From Sphaeroforma sirkka (lineage: Eukaryota; Opisthokonta; Ichthyosporea; Ichthyophonida): a stretch of DNA of 34,608 bases. The notes under the pieces are model-generated. The model did no database searches. It saw nothing but the letters and a program-made list of their open reading frames with translations, and was not told where the DNA came from. Below are positions 11,640-34,608 of this stretch, piece after piece. Each line of letters starts with the position of its first letter. Within the stretch, counting starts at the first letter, position 1. Location: contig LUCW03000114.1 in NCBI GenBank assembly GCA_001586965.3, positions 1-34,608 of the forward strand, given 5' to 3'. The translations under genes and the position numbers were made by a program.

Positions 11640-13062
11640 TGGGCTGACTAAGTAGGTAGGGTGGATGGATGTATTGTCTGTTAGGCGAGTGTTAGGTTGG
11701 GCCAGATAGCTCAAGCATTCGAATAAAAGAAAGACAAGGCGGGTGTCTCTGCCGTGTGTCTCCGCTCACACACTGACACAGTGCGGCTGATGGATCTGCG
11801 AGTGCAACTGTATCGCGATAGGACAGGTGCAAGTAGGACAGGACATAAGTCTGACCCTCAAACGCTCGGGACATCTGTGTCGATTGGCTCTGTAGCCATA
11901 GCACTTGCCCCACAGTGCGGTAACCATCCACATCCACAGCAGCTTCTCAAATTCGTACCCACTTCTCAGGTATGGCTCCCATGTACCGAACTGATCCCAC
12001 ACGATAGTTCTTTTGATACGCGGTCGCACGCATTCCAGCACTTAATGATCACCTACTAAGTGATACCTCTCTCGTCTAGGACTCCTCATTATTTGTTTAC
12101 TATATAGCGTGCACATAGGCGGATGCGCATTGCGGTATGCTCCCAAGCCTCTATTCATCTACAGGCTTCTTGGGGTTCACAAACTGGGGGTTTGTGGTGT
12201 TTAGTATTTAAGCATCCCGTTTCTCAGTACCCATATACGCATGGCTCCGCCAACAGACTGATGTCACCCGAGTCTGTCGACACGCCTCCTACAGGTGGTA
12301 TACTATCACCCATGGGCCTCAGACGCAACACTCATATGCCTACCTATACTGTGCCTACCTAAACCGTGAAGCGCGCGAGCTTTTTCTATGTGGTAGGTGT
12401 ATTGCTCTATGCTCTGTACAGGGACACATGCATGCAGGTAGATAAATATGCAGAACACATCCATTCGAGTGCCTGTAAGCGTACCCTACGTTCCTGTCGA
12501 GTGGGTTGGCGGTTCCATGCAGTTGCTAGGCAACGCTCTCGGATGTACACCGACCGGCTACTCAGAATTGGCCTACGCTTTGCCCGTCCCATCTTTTCAC
12601 TTCTCCACCTACCACTCGCACTGATCCACTCGTCCTTGTGGTAGGTATGCGCACACACATCTGTGTATCTATAAGCACGGGTGCGTAGATGTCTCCCCAC
12701 ACAGACATACATATACCTACCACCGCACATATTTCTGTCCATGTATACACGAACATACCCATCTACCCACCACCGTCATCACGGCTTCAAGTGTGTTTTG
12801 AGCTAGTCCCGCATTTACCTACCCCCCCCCTCTTACCACATCCGGAAGCATTGCCTCATGAATGGGTTCAAAAGACCTCACTTCACAAATTCCGACGTTC
12901 TTACAGTACAAGCACACGCGCTCCTACAGCCCGTAGATATCCCAACCTACCTACCTACCACACATGGGCATTCGTCTCTATTTTACTTGCCCATGCGCTA
13001 CTAAGCCACTTGTGCACCTCCCTACCATACCCCCCCCCCCCACCCACCTCCCCTAGCTGCTC
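11640..13062. other. Gene-free stretch downstream of the CPSF6-like gene
   Basis: It presumably includes the 3' UTR of the minus-strand gene ending at 13063. Repeated CTACC/GGTAGG words and two long C runs (12822-12830 and 13030-13041) stand out. Several overlapping open frames on both strands lack recognisable domains. No TA arrays occur here. Confidence 0.5.
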
Positions 13063-25716
<12,654 letters not shown>

Positions 25717-26919
25717 GGCTGTATTGAGTTGTGTAGCAACTGTCTCTGCGTCTTCCAAAGCCTACTAGCTATTTAACTCTTAAGCATATACTGTGTATAT
25801 GTGTATTATATGTATATGTGCGGATTAGACATGCGCGACTATATGTAAAGTGTGAGTCTGTTTATTTTGTTTCTTCGACGCTTTCAATATATCGTTTGGT
25901 TTGATCGGTTGGCCATACATATGCGTGTGTATAAGTAGACCCCCGGATAAAAGAGAGTGTAACGACTATCGATTTGAATTGACTCCAGAGTCCAGTTAGA
26001 CCAGGCCTCCAGCACCCAGGGGCACGAGGATTTTGGAATTTTTGGAATTTTTATTGATGCCTTTTTCTCCAAATTTTATATAGCGTGATTTTAACAAGCC
26101 GAAATAGTTTCGTATGCAGGTACTATCTTGTCTCTTTTTTGAAAATCGAAAATTGTGTGCGCCCCAATATGTTGCTAACATTTCTTTTCTTGTGTGTTCC
26201 AACGTTTATAAAAAATCAAAACTTATTTTAGGACGATCCAAATATATCGACTTCCAACATCGTATCCAGTGCCCGGTGGACGACTGGACACTGTGAGTGG
26301 ACAGTGGTGCTCCGATTTTTTATCACAGATTTGTACGGAGCGACCTCAATCGTGAATTCGATTTGTAACCTTTAATAAACGTTTATATGAGCCAAACAAA
26401 TGAAATATAAGACTTTTTACGGGAATTGATGAGAAGATATTGCATCTTAGGGCTCATAGTCTGCACCTATCACGACAACAATAGGGCCACGACGAAAAAA
26501 CGTCGACCGTCAACTAGTAGTAGTTTATATTCGAAGTAAATATATACGTATTGGTATAAAACGTATTGATAAGAGGAGTTGGGTCTTGAGGCAACAAGTG
26601 GCCAGATTAAACTTTGTTCCATGGCAAACATCATGATGCATCATGCATGAAGTCACGTTAATACAGAACACCATTGCAAATAACAAAAACATATTGCAAT
26701 ATATCAGAGTTGACCCGAGTCACATGGAAGTGTTGTTCTACTGTATAAACAAACACTACACCATCGACAGTGGTGCTTTATAATTACACTGCATAGATGT
26801 AAATTCATTCTATACATTGCAGTCATTGTTGTACTGCACACACAAACACTCAATCCACTTGTCGTTGTTTTGTGAGTACACGCGTAGCACCGGCCCAAAG
26901 CTGTTTCACATACACACCC
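25717..26919. promoter_or_regulatory. Shared intergenic region between divergent CPSF6-like and TRNT1 genes
   Basis: The 1.2 kb between the two start codons must hold both 5' UTRs and promoters. No TA array is present. A near-palindrome ATGATGCATCATGCATGA lies near 26633. No TATA box or initiator could be assigned with confidence. Confidence 0.5.
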
Positions 26920-27543
26920 ATGTGGAATAGGGCCCCAACAGTGTCCAATTCGTGCAGGTTACGCGAAGGGATCAAGTCATTTAAACTCTTTCGAACGCCA
27001 TACTCGGCATATACACACGTGTCGACATATAGTGAAAAGCGTAGGTCTTATAACACATATATACAACCTCGGATTAGTGATTTAGCACTTATAAAACACT
27101 TACACCTAGGAACTAGTAGAAAGATACGTATATATCGCACTTTAAGTTCAATAAACACAGTTCAAATTAAGCACCCATCTCAAAGATCAATATACACCTC
27201 AAGGCCTCCCAACATGCATCCGGAATTAGACATCAAACTGTTCAACAGTCTCTTAACACCCTCAGTGCTATCGTTGCATAAACATTTTACAGACGAAGGC
27301 TATGAGCTGCGGTTTGTAGGGGGTGTAGTACGTGATTTATTTATGGGTGTAACACCCAAAGATGTAGATCTGGCCACTACAGCTACACCTGAAGAGATGG
27401 TCAGTGTGTTTACCAAGTATGGGTATAGGTATATACCGACAGGCTTGCAACACGGCACACTGACGGTACATACAAAGTGTATGATTGATTATGAGATCAC
27501 CACTTTGAGGATAGACAAAGTCACCGATGGTCGCCATGCTGAG
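26920..27543 (+). CDS. TRNT1: TRNT1 exon 1
   Basis: Holds both candidate starts: MWNRAPTV at 26920 and [10 protein letters not shown] at 27214. It contains motif A and ends DGRHAE in phase 0 at donor GAG/GTGTGT. The frame is open upstream of 26920 to 26872 but without another ATG. Confidence 0.92.
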
Positions 27544-27612
27544 GTGTGTTTTGTATAGTTACGAGTCTATGGTAATATTACTTGCGCAATCTGTGTATAT
27601 CGGGATTGTACC

Positions 27613-27658
<46 letters not shown>

Positions 27659-27704
27659 TATAATATATATATTTTTATATATAAATATATATATTATATA
27701 AATA

Positions 27705-27742
<38 letters not shown>

Positions 27743-27755
27743 TATTCTTTATATA

Positions 27756-27791
<36 letters not shown>

Positions 27792-28789
27792 TCTATCTAT
27801 CTATCTATTCTATCTATCTATCTATTTGTCAAAGTATGTATGTATTTATGTATGTATCTATGCATGCATGTATGTGTATGTGTATGTATATAAGTATGTA
27901 TATATGTATGTATATATGTATGCATGAATGTATTTTTGTATGTATATTTGTATATATATGTGTGTGTTATATATGTCTATGTCTGTGTCTGTGTCTGTGT
28001 CTGTGTCTGTGAATATATCATATGTGTATCTTACCATCTAAAGATGTGCTTTATATTGGCAACTACACTCATTGCATATATATAAATTTACGAAAACATA
28101 TATATCAAAACATATCCGGATGTAGAGATAATATTGATACAAATGTATGTGTTTGTATGTTTGGGTTATACATATTATGTACCTTCAAATTGATACAAAG
28201 TTGGTAATATGTATTGCTCCGTATATAAATACATATAAATCCATATGCATACCTTGTATAAAAGTGCTTTGTGTTATTCGTATTGACCAAGATTGCGTTC
28301 TTAGCGCTATTGGCCTTTGTGCTGTACATATGTACATAGCATTCGCTATTTTTCTATTTTCATTAAGTCATTTTTGTGCTATACACCGGACACACACACA
28401 CGCACTTGCTCTAAACTTTGTTCATAGCTCATGCACTCCACTCCACAAACTCCACCGCGTTTTATGTATACATATGATCCTCTTGTATACGCTATGCTAC
28501 CGGATCGTTTATATTACGGGCTCTATGTTATGATTAACCAGCTCATCAAATGCTACATCCGTTGCTATACACATGCACATGTTGGTTGTAGGGTGCTACT
28601 GCGAGTGTGAGTTTAAATGGTGTGGGTAATGAGCCAGCCGATCGAAAGCGCAAAGCTGTCAGTGTTCCCATGCAGAGCGGGAAACGGGTGACATACCCTG
28701 GGGTGCGTCTATGTTACGCGTGCATGTAACTGTTCTATATACATATATATATATTCATTTATATTTATGTTTTTATTTATATGTTCATT

Positions 28790-28888
<99 letters not shown>

Positions 28889-30375
28889 ATGTGTGCGTGC
28901 GTGCGTGCGTGCGTGCCGGCTTGTTTATGTGTGGGTGTGTGTATGAGTATGTGTGGTTGTATATATATATATATATATGTGTATGTATATTTGTATATGT
29001 GTGTATGTGTGTATGTGTATGTGTATGTGTAGTGGAGTAGGGCAGCGGGTGTTAGTGCCGGTGTATTTTCGATGGTATATGTGTGTATATCAGTGTCTGA
29101 TTGTATGTAGGACGAGAATTACGGGGCGAATCTCAACATCCTCGGTCCTGTACCCGCCTTTGATCTAGCTTGCATTGAGATTATAGCTTTCGATATCATC
29201 TGTATTGTATTCACTTATGGTAGGTATAATTATTTCTTTCTTTCTTATACTATTGTGATATGTATAGGTAAGCATGCTGAACAATTTAGTGAACAATGAT
29301 ATAGAATGTATACGATGTGTGATCATATGCATTCTTAGATATGCATGAATATATTGTCAATATATGGATTTACATTCACGTTAATTTGTGTGGAGATAGC
29401 AGTCAGGAATATATGTGTGCATACGCAGACCAAGTATATTCTACGAACCCCGTGTGTTTTCCTATTGCAAACAATATTAGAGATCACTAGTTTGTATCAA
29501 TTTCATATTTTGGCATGAATGTATATCGTCAAATACCCTTTAGTATATATTTAAACTACTGCTTGTATGGGCGTAGTCTTGAGCATTTGTCTTCAATCAA
29601 CCAAAGCAAATCGAATGCGCTTCTTATTGAGCCCCTATATGTATCGACAGCGAAGATACAGAATGTTTAATTGTTAACGTTCTTATACGCTTTGTTTCTA
29701 ATCTTTCTCTTCCGCAGGTCGACTTTACGACCGACTGGTTGCAAGATGCTGAGCGAAGGTATCTAAAATAGTTTCTTCAAGAATAGCGTTCAAGGCTACT
29801 TACTTGGGCATCTGTATTATATGCTACATCTTTCGTCAGGGTGAGGGCATATATCCCAGTTTGTGCCTTGGGAATGTAGAAGGTTCCATGCTCGCACTTT
29901 GCATGTCTGTGTACCTGAAGTCTTTATGTACAACAGTTCTCATAATGTTTGGTGAATGGGATTCAACATATCTATTCACCTATCCACTGTGGTTTTCATC
30001 CATATCTGTAAGACTATAAATGCACTTGACTATGTTTATATATATATATATATATAACATTGTCTATATACATATAACCATGCATGTGCATATGCGTAGG
30101 TAGCTATGTATGCATGTTTACAATTTTTGATGTATGTATAAATGGAAAACACGCATGTATAGATTGTGTCTGTGTGTGTGTGTGTGTCTATTGTCTATTT
30201 GCGTCTTTATCTGTCCGTGCATGCGTGGTTATCTGTCTGTCGTAACTCACATTCTTATCTACCACATACGTGTATACTTTCCTCTGCTAAGATATTCAAC
30301 CTACGATAACCCGAACGTATTGCCCTTCCTTCTTGCGCAAATCTTCTATATATTTGTGTTGGGACGAGTGAGAGT

Positions 30376-30470
<95 letters not shown>

Positions 30471-31159
30471 AGTGAGTGAGAGTGTGCGAGTATGTATGTG
30501 TGTGAGTGTGGGTGGGTGTATATATATATATGTGTGTGTGTGTGTGTTTGTGTTGTATATATATATATATTCTATTATAGAACTGCTTTTGGCAGCATTT
30601 TTAACCATCCACAAACCTATCTCCAGGGACCTTACAGTCAATGCGATGTTTCTAGGTATCGACGGTGAGCTGTTTGACTACTACAACGGCCTGGCCCATT
30701 TGCGCGCGCGGAACGTGACCTTCGTTGGCAGTGCAAGTACGCGCATCCAGGAGGATTATCTGCGTATTCTGAGGTTTTTCCGCTTTCACGGCCGCATCGC
30801 TATGAACCCGTACGTGCCCCACGACCAGGCCACGCTCGATGCCATTACGAAGTATGGGGAGGGACTCAGACAGATCTCGGGTACGTACTCGTCGACGAGA
30901 AGTCTACACTGTCTTGTGGTTATAGATGGGTGTATTGGTTGTGTGTTGAATGAATTACAGTTTGGTATGTGGTTCTGAGTGGTGTCGAACCGAGTTTCTG
31001 TCTGGCCGCATTGTTAGCTGATCGCTCAAACCGGATGCACCCACGATCAAGCATTTCGAAATGTCAGTTTCAAGTACAGTGAAGATCTCAGGCAAATCTC
31101 GGGTGTCGTTTCCTAACCATATTGCTTGCGGATGTTCAAATATTATATACAAATACATC

Positions 31160-31209
<50 letters not shown>

Positions 31210-32280
31210 AGTGAGTGAGTGTGTGTTTGTTTGTGTGTGTTTGTGCGTGTGCGTATGTGTTCACAAACATGAATTCGCGTTCATTCACGGCCCACTACAA
31301 AACCCCAGAAAGCACGTTCGGGTGAAGTTCTTGCTACATTTAGTACCGCACATACAAATTTGTGAACATTCATACATAAACATATTAAATCAGTGTTACT
31401 CTTTTTCAAACTATAGATATATTCACCTTCGTTCATTTCTTCAGGCGAACGTATATGGCTTGAGTTCTCGCGGATAGTCTGTGGACCCAATGCCGCCGCA
31501 GAGCTGACCGCTTTCGGACCCACACGCACTAACATCGGCACATACATAGACATCCCACCCACAGCCTTCTCTCCAGGCCGCCTGGCACATCTAGAGCGCG
31601 TACGGATGCTCACCACACAAATCCAGACACAGGAACACGCACAGACACAGACACAGTCAACGGTGGTCAGTGCGAGTACCAATCCGAATGCGAATCCGGT
31701 CACGTGTCTGATGACGCTGCTGGAAGACGAGGCACAGTTCATGCTGTTGGTGGAGAACTACCGTATGAGCAAGAAGGAAATGAATCTCGGTTTGTTCCTG
31801 GGCGAAAAACGGGACGTGATTGGCTATCCCATGGCGGTAGAGTCGGTGTTCTCTTCTCAGCCATTGGTGGATAGGGAGTCCACCAATGGGATCGGAGAGA
31901 ATAGAGGCGAGATTGATCAGAGTCTGATGTTCAAACAATGCACAGACCTACTGGTAGATGGTGTAGCGCCGGAGCTAGTGGTCGAGCTGTGTCTATATTT
32001 AGAAATGCCACAGATCGCTCATCACGTACGCACGTGGGAAATCCGGCAATTCCCCATCAATGGGAAGATTCTGGCTAAGGAGGGCAATATGCAGAAGGGA
32101 CCTGCGCTGGGGCATGTGTTGAAAGAACTTAAGAATAGATGGAAAGCCAGCTCTTACGTGCTAACGAGTGAGCAACTCCTGGGCCAGCTGCCCGAGTTAC
32201 TTGCGGAGGTGGATAGGTTGGAGCTCAATGTCCCGCCACCCTCAAAAGGTAAGAAACCAAAGCGAAAGGGGCCTCAATAG
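26920..32280 (+). CDS. TRNT1: CCA-adding tRNA nucleotidyltransferase, four exons
   Basis: Adds CCA to tRNA 3' ends from CTP and ATP without a nucleic-acid template. Spliced product is 584 aa from ATG 26920 or 486 aa from ATG 27214 (human about 434). Motif A is [20 protein letters not shown] with metal-binding D148 and D150. Motif B is [10 protein letters not shown] (221-230). The nucleotide-selecting motif is [12 protein letters not shown] (264-275). The C-terminal helical domain ends with G[14 protein letters not shown] sequence and a basic tail KGKKPKRKG. Residues 1-98 are arginine-rich and almost free of acidic residues, like a mitochondrial presequence. A T/Q-rich insert (about residues 363-385) is absent from human TRNT1. 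All exon phases fit. Confidence 0.95.
27612..28015. repeat. Compound microsatellite in TRNT1 intron 1
   Basis: TA arrays, then (GTAT)n, (CTAT)n, irregular GTAT, and (GTCTGT)n at about 27973-28011. Confidence 0.95.
28592..28702 (+). CDS. Candidate cassette exon in TRNT1 intron 1
   Basis: An island of ordinary codon composition in an AT-rich intron: acceptor-like TTGGTTGTAG, 37 open codons ([31 protein letters not shown]), and donor-like GGG/GTGCGT. It is phase 0 at both ends and so would splice in frame between TRNT1 exons 1 and 2. RKRK resembles a basic nuclear signal. The human enzyme has no such insert, and it would fall within the catalytic palm, so it may belong to a variant transcript, another gene, or nothing. 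Confidence 0.35.
28793..28918. repeat. TA array followed by (GTGC)n in TRNT1 intron 1
   Basis: About 90 bp of TA, then GATGATGT and five or six GTGC units. Confidence 0.95.
29718..29758 (+). CDS. TRNT1: TRNT1 exon 2 (41-nt microexon)
   Basis: Acceptor TTCTCTTCCGCAG, donor CGAAG/GTATCT. It encodes [13 protein letters not shown] plus two bases of the next arginine; human has VEFTTDWQKDAERR here. Phase 0 in, phase 2 out. Confidence 0.93.
30382..30580. repeat. (TA)n(TG)n microsatellites in TRNT1 intron 2
   Basis: About 64 bp TA then about 25 bp TG, followed by GAGT-type repeats and a second, smaller TA/TG/TA set ending about 45 bp before exon 3. Confidence 0.93.
30627..30880 (+). CDS. TRNT1: TRNT1 exon 3
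   Basis: Acceptor CCTATCTCCAG, donor TCGG/GTACGT. It encodes motif B ([10 protein letters not shown]), [31 protein letters not shown] and ends GEGLRQIS. Phase 2 in, phase 1 out. Confidence 0.95.
31000..31102 (+). pseudogene. Decayed duplicate of the 3' part of TRNT1 exon 3
   Basis: Within intron 3, the sequence from GGCCGCATT to the donor-like ATCTCGG/GTGTCG parallels exon 3 from GGCCGCATC to ATCTCGG/GTACGT (30790-30880). One frame still reads [10 protein letters not shown] against exon 3 [11 protein letters not shown]. The copy is about 8 bp longer and its middle is diverged, so it cannot encode the whole segment in one frame. It looks like an old tandem exon duplication. Confidence 0.7.
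31164..31255. repeat. (TA)n(TG)n(GAGT)n microsatellite in TRNT1 intron 3
   Basis: About 33 bp TA, then TG, GAGT and GTTT runs. Confidence 0.9.
31445..32280 (+). CDS. TRNT1: TRNT1 exon 4 (last)
   Basis: Acceptor TTCATTTCTTCAG. It begins [12 protein letters not shown] (human GERIWVELKKIL), contains [13 protein letters not shown] and the tRNA-binding helical end, and stops at TAG 32278-32280. A T/Q-rich low-complexity insert lies at 31606-31675. A donor-like GTAAGA at 32249 sits inside the basic tail. Confidence 0.93.
31861..31889 (+). other. Perfect 11-bp inverted repeat inside TRNT1 exon 4
   Basis: CCATTGGTGGA and its exact reverse complement TCCACCAATGG flank a 7-base loop. It can form a hairpin in the mRNA. 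It lies in a segment (residues about 446-455) not conserved with human TRNT1. Confidence 0.85.
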
Positions 32281-33600
32281 GGGCCTTTATAAGGGCGAAT
32301 CTGAGTGCTCGGGTGACGTAGTAAACGAAATTTAGAATGTACAAGCCTTTTTAAGTGTAGCGCCGTGTGCTTTAGCCACCGCGCAACCAATGGGGTCTTT
32401 CAAAAATAGAATGTGTATGCTTTTGGCCCAATTTTGTACCTGAGTTTAGATACAGGCGGAAGTGGGGCGTCCTGTCGCCGGTCTCAGAAGATTAGTTATC
32501 CGAAATGCAAACGGATTCAGTAGTTTATTGTCTGAGCTTAGCGAAGCGTTCGATTCTAGGCCTTGTAGAGAGTAATGATAAAAAAAGATCGGGGAAGTGT
32601 GTTTACCAACCATTTGGCGACCGTCAAAAGTTAATGGGTCAAGACATCGATGCGTATGCGGCTTCGATATGGGCCTTTGCGACTGTGCGAGAGACTGTAC
32701 AACTCACCTGTTGATGTCGAGCTAAAAACAGATAGAAGGCTACTAAAAATAGATAGAAGGCTACTAAAAATTGATAGAAGGCTACTAAAAATTGATAGAA
32801 GGCTACTAAAAATTGATAGAAGGCTACTAAAAATAGATCGAAAGCTACCCATACAGTGAACCATATTTGGACAGATATCGTCTTTTTGAGCTGCTTAAGG
32901 AGAATATAAACGCATTTAAATGCTACAACAGTCAAACTACACAGACTCTCCAGGAATCTCAGAGCGACTTTGGGTTTTGAGAGGAATAGCAAGCGCCGGT
33001 GTAGCTGCAGTTGATGCTATCAGTAGAATCAGACGGACAAGTCACACAAGGGTTGTAGCCTGGATCATTTGTAAGGGAGCGCCCTATAGATGGACGTGAT
33101 AGAGACAGATAAGCTCGCAAGCACAAAAACTAGGCACGCGCAGGTGTATGGAGCAAGTGTGATTAGACGTAGGTCCTGTCAGCTCGAGAATAAACATCTG
33201 TCGAGACGTGGCTGGTTATTTCAAAGCGAGGCAGCGAAAGTGCGTATGTTCGTTTGCTTTAATGTGTCTTCGTTGAGACTATTGCCATAATGTGTGGGGT
33301 CCATTGGGCAAGTCTCGCTCCTTATATACAATATTTGGGGCGTTCGGACCAGGCCCTGGACTTCCATCATAACATTATATTCTATATATCTATCTCTCAC
33401 CATATCTCGTTGTTTCTATCCTTCTGCCTGAACTATATGGTGAGCTGACTTATAATCGTAAACCCGTACGCCGTTTCATCATCCCATTCTCTTTCACATT
33501 CACGTTCTCATTCTTGATCTCATTCTCATTCTCGTTTCATGTGATCTCTGACCCATCTCTTAAGTGACACTCATCGCAGCGTCTCTTTCGAGTGGCTGCT
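32281..33600. other. Gene-free stretch between convergent genes
   Basis: Holds both 3' UTRs. Apart from a 21-bp minisatellite (32721-32848) and a CTCATT-rich stretch (33480-33540), nothing is recognised. No clear AATAAA lies close to either stop codon. Confidence 0.5.
32721..32848. repeat. 21-bp minisatellite, about six copies
   Basis: The unit is GCTACTAAAAATAGATAGAAG with A/T variation at one or two sites. As the unit is seven codons, both strands stay open: plus reads RRLLKID repeats, minus reads FSSLLSI repeats. No start or context suggests translation. Confidence 0.93.
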
Positions 33601-34338
33601 TCACAGAACAGTCTCGTGTGAGCCGATAAAGTCCACATAGGCGGTCCTACTGGATACCATCAACGCACGACGATTGCGTACACCCGACCCGGTAGACATC
33701 GGCGCTGATGCTGGAGGATGTGAAGCACTCGATAGTAGTCCATTTTTGGGCCGTATCTCATCATCACGGATGACTGCCTTGTCAAGAGTGCTTGATAGTT
33801 GGCCACTTGCGGGGCGCATCTCGGCCTGTCGGTGGATGTTCCTATCTTGGGCGTTAGATACTGATACACTTTCTGGCCGTGTAGCTGAGCTCCTCATAGC
33901 TGTCGGGGGTCTGCTCTCATCCACCAGTCGTGTGGGAACGGTAGGGCGCGTGAGTTTGACTGCATTGCCTACAACTAACCGAACGTCCATGTCTTTTGGC
34001 GCAATGAAGAAGCGGTTGCTGCGACGTTGTACGGGACTGTAAACAGTTAAAGTACACGGTTAGGTAAACGGTATGCGAACAGTAGGTGATTGACGAACAA
34101 AGAGGTAGAATGCGATACAGGTATACTTCACACAAGCATACTTCTATATATCCATGCACATACTACTAGTCTCAAGTAGGCGTTGGTGTCAACCTGATTG
34201 TACACGTACCTGGCAGGGCTTTCAGTGTCCAAGACCTCCATGCCGTCGTTGCCAGTTATAGAACTTGTTTTGGTCAGCACTATCAACCGCTGCGGAAACG
34301 GAGACGCATCCGGCAGAGAGTTGGCGCTGCTCACGGAG
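33601..34338 (-). CDS. Unrecognised gene, last two exons (partial)
   Basis: Two minus-strand exons, 34338-34210 and 34036-33601, are joined by a 173-bp intron (donor CCAG/GTACGT, acceptor CTGTTTACAG) with matching phase. The first reads SVSSANSLPDASPFPQRLIV and on to EVLDTESPA; the second starts SPVQRRSNRFFIAPKDMDVR and ends FIGSHETVL, stop at 33601-33603. The second exon holds three diverged 21-residue units beginning RPES, RPAS and RPKN. The product is rich in S, R, P and T and is probably largely disordered. No family is recognised. The gene continues beyond the right edge. The start of the first exon (acceptor ACCTACAG) is tentative. Confidence 0.55.
33700..33890 (-). repeat. Degenerate 63-bp coding repeat (21 residues)
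   Basis: Units RPESVSVSNAQDRNIHRQAE, RPASGQLSSTLDKAVIRDDE and RPKNGLLSSASHPPASAP are spaced exactly 21 residues apart and share RP, serine-rich and D/R positions. Confidence 0.6.
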
Positions 34339-34608
34339 CTGTAGGTACGCCAAATCAAAAAAACAGCAAAATTGGGTCAGACCGAAGACAATGTGGACCC
34401 AATTGCCTTTGGTTGTTTTATCATTTTGGGACAAATTCGGTTAATTTAGCGCTTGGGATTATAAAACATTTTGGAAATTCTTTCTTGTCATTCGATTTCT
34501 TGTCACACAATGTGTCCATAGGAACACGCAGATATATACTATGTTAGATATGTAGATATTAAAAAATATACATCGGTGTAAATATCTAGATATATTCCTA
34601 AGTACAAT
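34339..34608. other. Right edge, presumed intron of the partial gene
   Basis: AT-rich and without a recognisable exon or repeat. It presumably is the intron upstream of the exon at 34338. Confidence 0.4.

Noticed and set aside
11692-12762. Overlapping 80-110-codon frames on both strands
   Set aside because: No recognisable domain, no agreement between frames, no splice or start context. Two or three frames are open over the same bases, as expected by chance in GC-richer DNA.
30955-31158. Minus-strand 67-codon frame
   Set aside because: It is the shadow of the decayed exon-3 duplicate on the opposite strand.

Overview
The window is nuclear DNA of a eukaryote with many spliceosomal GT-AG introns. 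The host genes are animal-like at protein level, but their introns are packed with TA dinucleotide arrays. An ichthyosporean (a single-celled relative of animals, such as Sphaeroforma) would fit, but this is inference from gene content and intron style only.

Left third (1-11639): a cluster of related Ty3/gypsy-type LTR retrotransposon fossils. Copy A (minus strand) runs from the window edge to 7346. Its right LTR ends abruptly inside the gag zinc-knuckle region of copy B (plus strand, 7347-10645), so A looks nested in B in opposite orientation. A third LTR (11013-11607) with a 32-bp internal stub lies inverted relative to B. Both copies carry, between RNase H and integrase, a segment that resembles Dam-type N6-adenine methyltransferases. 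Copy A also contains a tRNA-like relic. Both copies are broken. The LTRs differ by only about one to a few per cent by eye, so the insertions look young.

Middle (13063-25716, minus strand): a ten-exon gene whose conceptual product (518 aa) has an acidic N-terminus, an RRM, an RGG/proline-rich middle and a charged tail. This is the layout of the cleavage factor Im large subunit (CPSF6/CPSF7) in mRNA 3'-end processing. All exon phases agree across nine introns. Intron 1 is 4.6 kb and holds an unexplained GC-richer block.

Right (26920-32280, plus strand): a four-exon CCA-adding tRNA nucleotidyltransferase gene (TRNT1 family), divergent from the CPSF6-like gene across 1.2 kb. It has two in-frame start codons, which suggests mitochondrial and nuclear/cytosolic forms. 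Its introns hold a decayed copy of part of exon 3 and a 111-bp in-frame candidate cassette exon. Convergent with it, at 33601-34338, are the last two exons of an unrecognised gene that continues beyond the right edge.

The long TA arrays lie in the introns of the two well-supported genes and are absent from the intergenic stretches and the retroelement cluster. No CRISPR array, complete rRNA or intact tRNA gene was seen.
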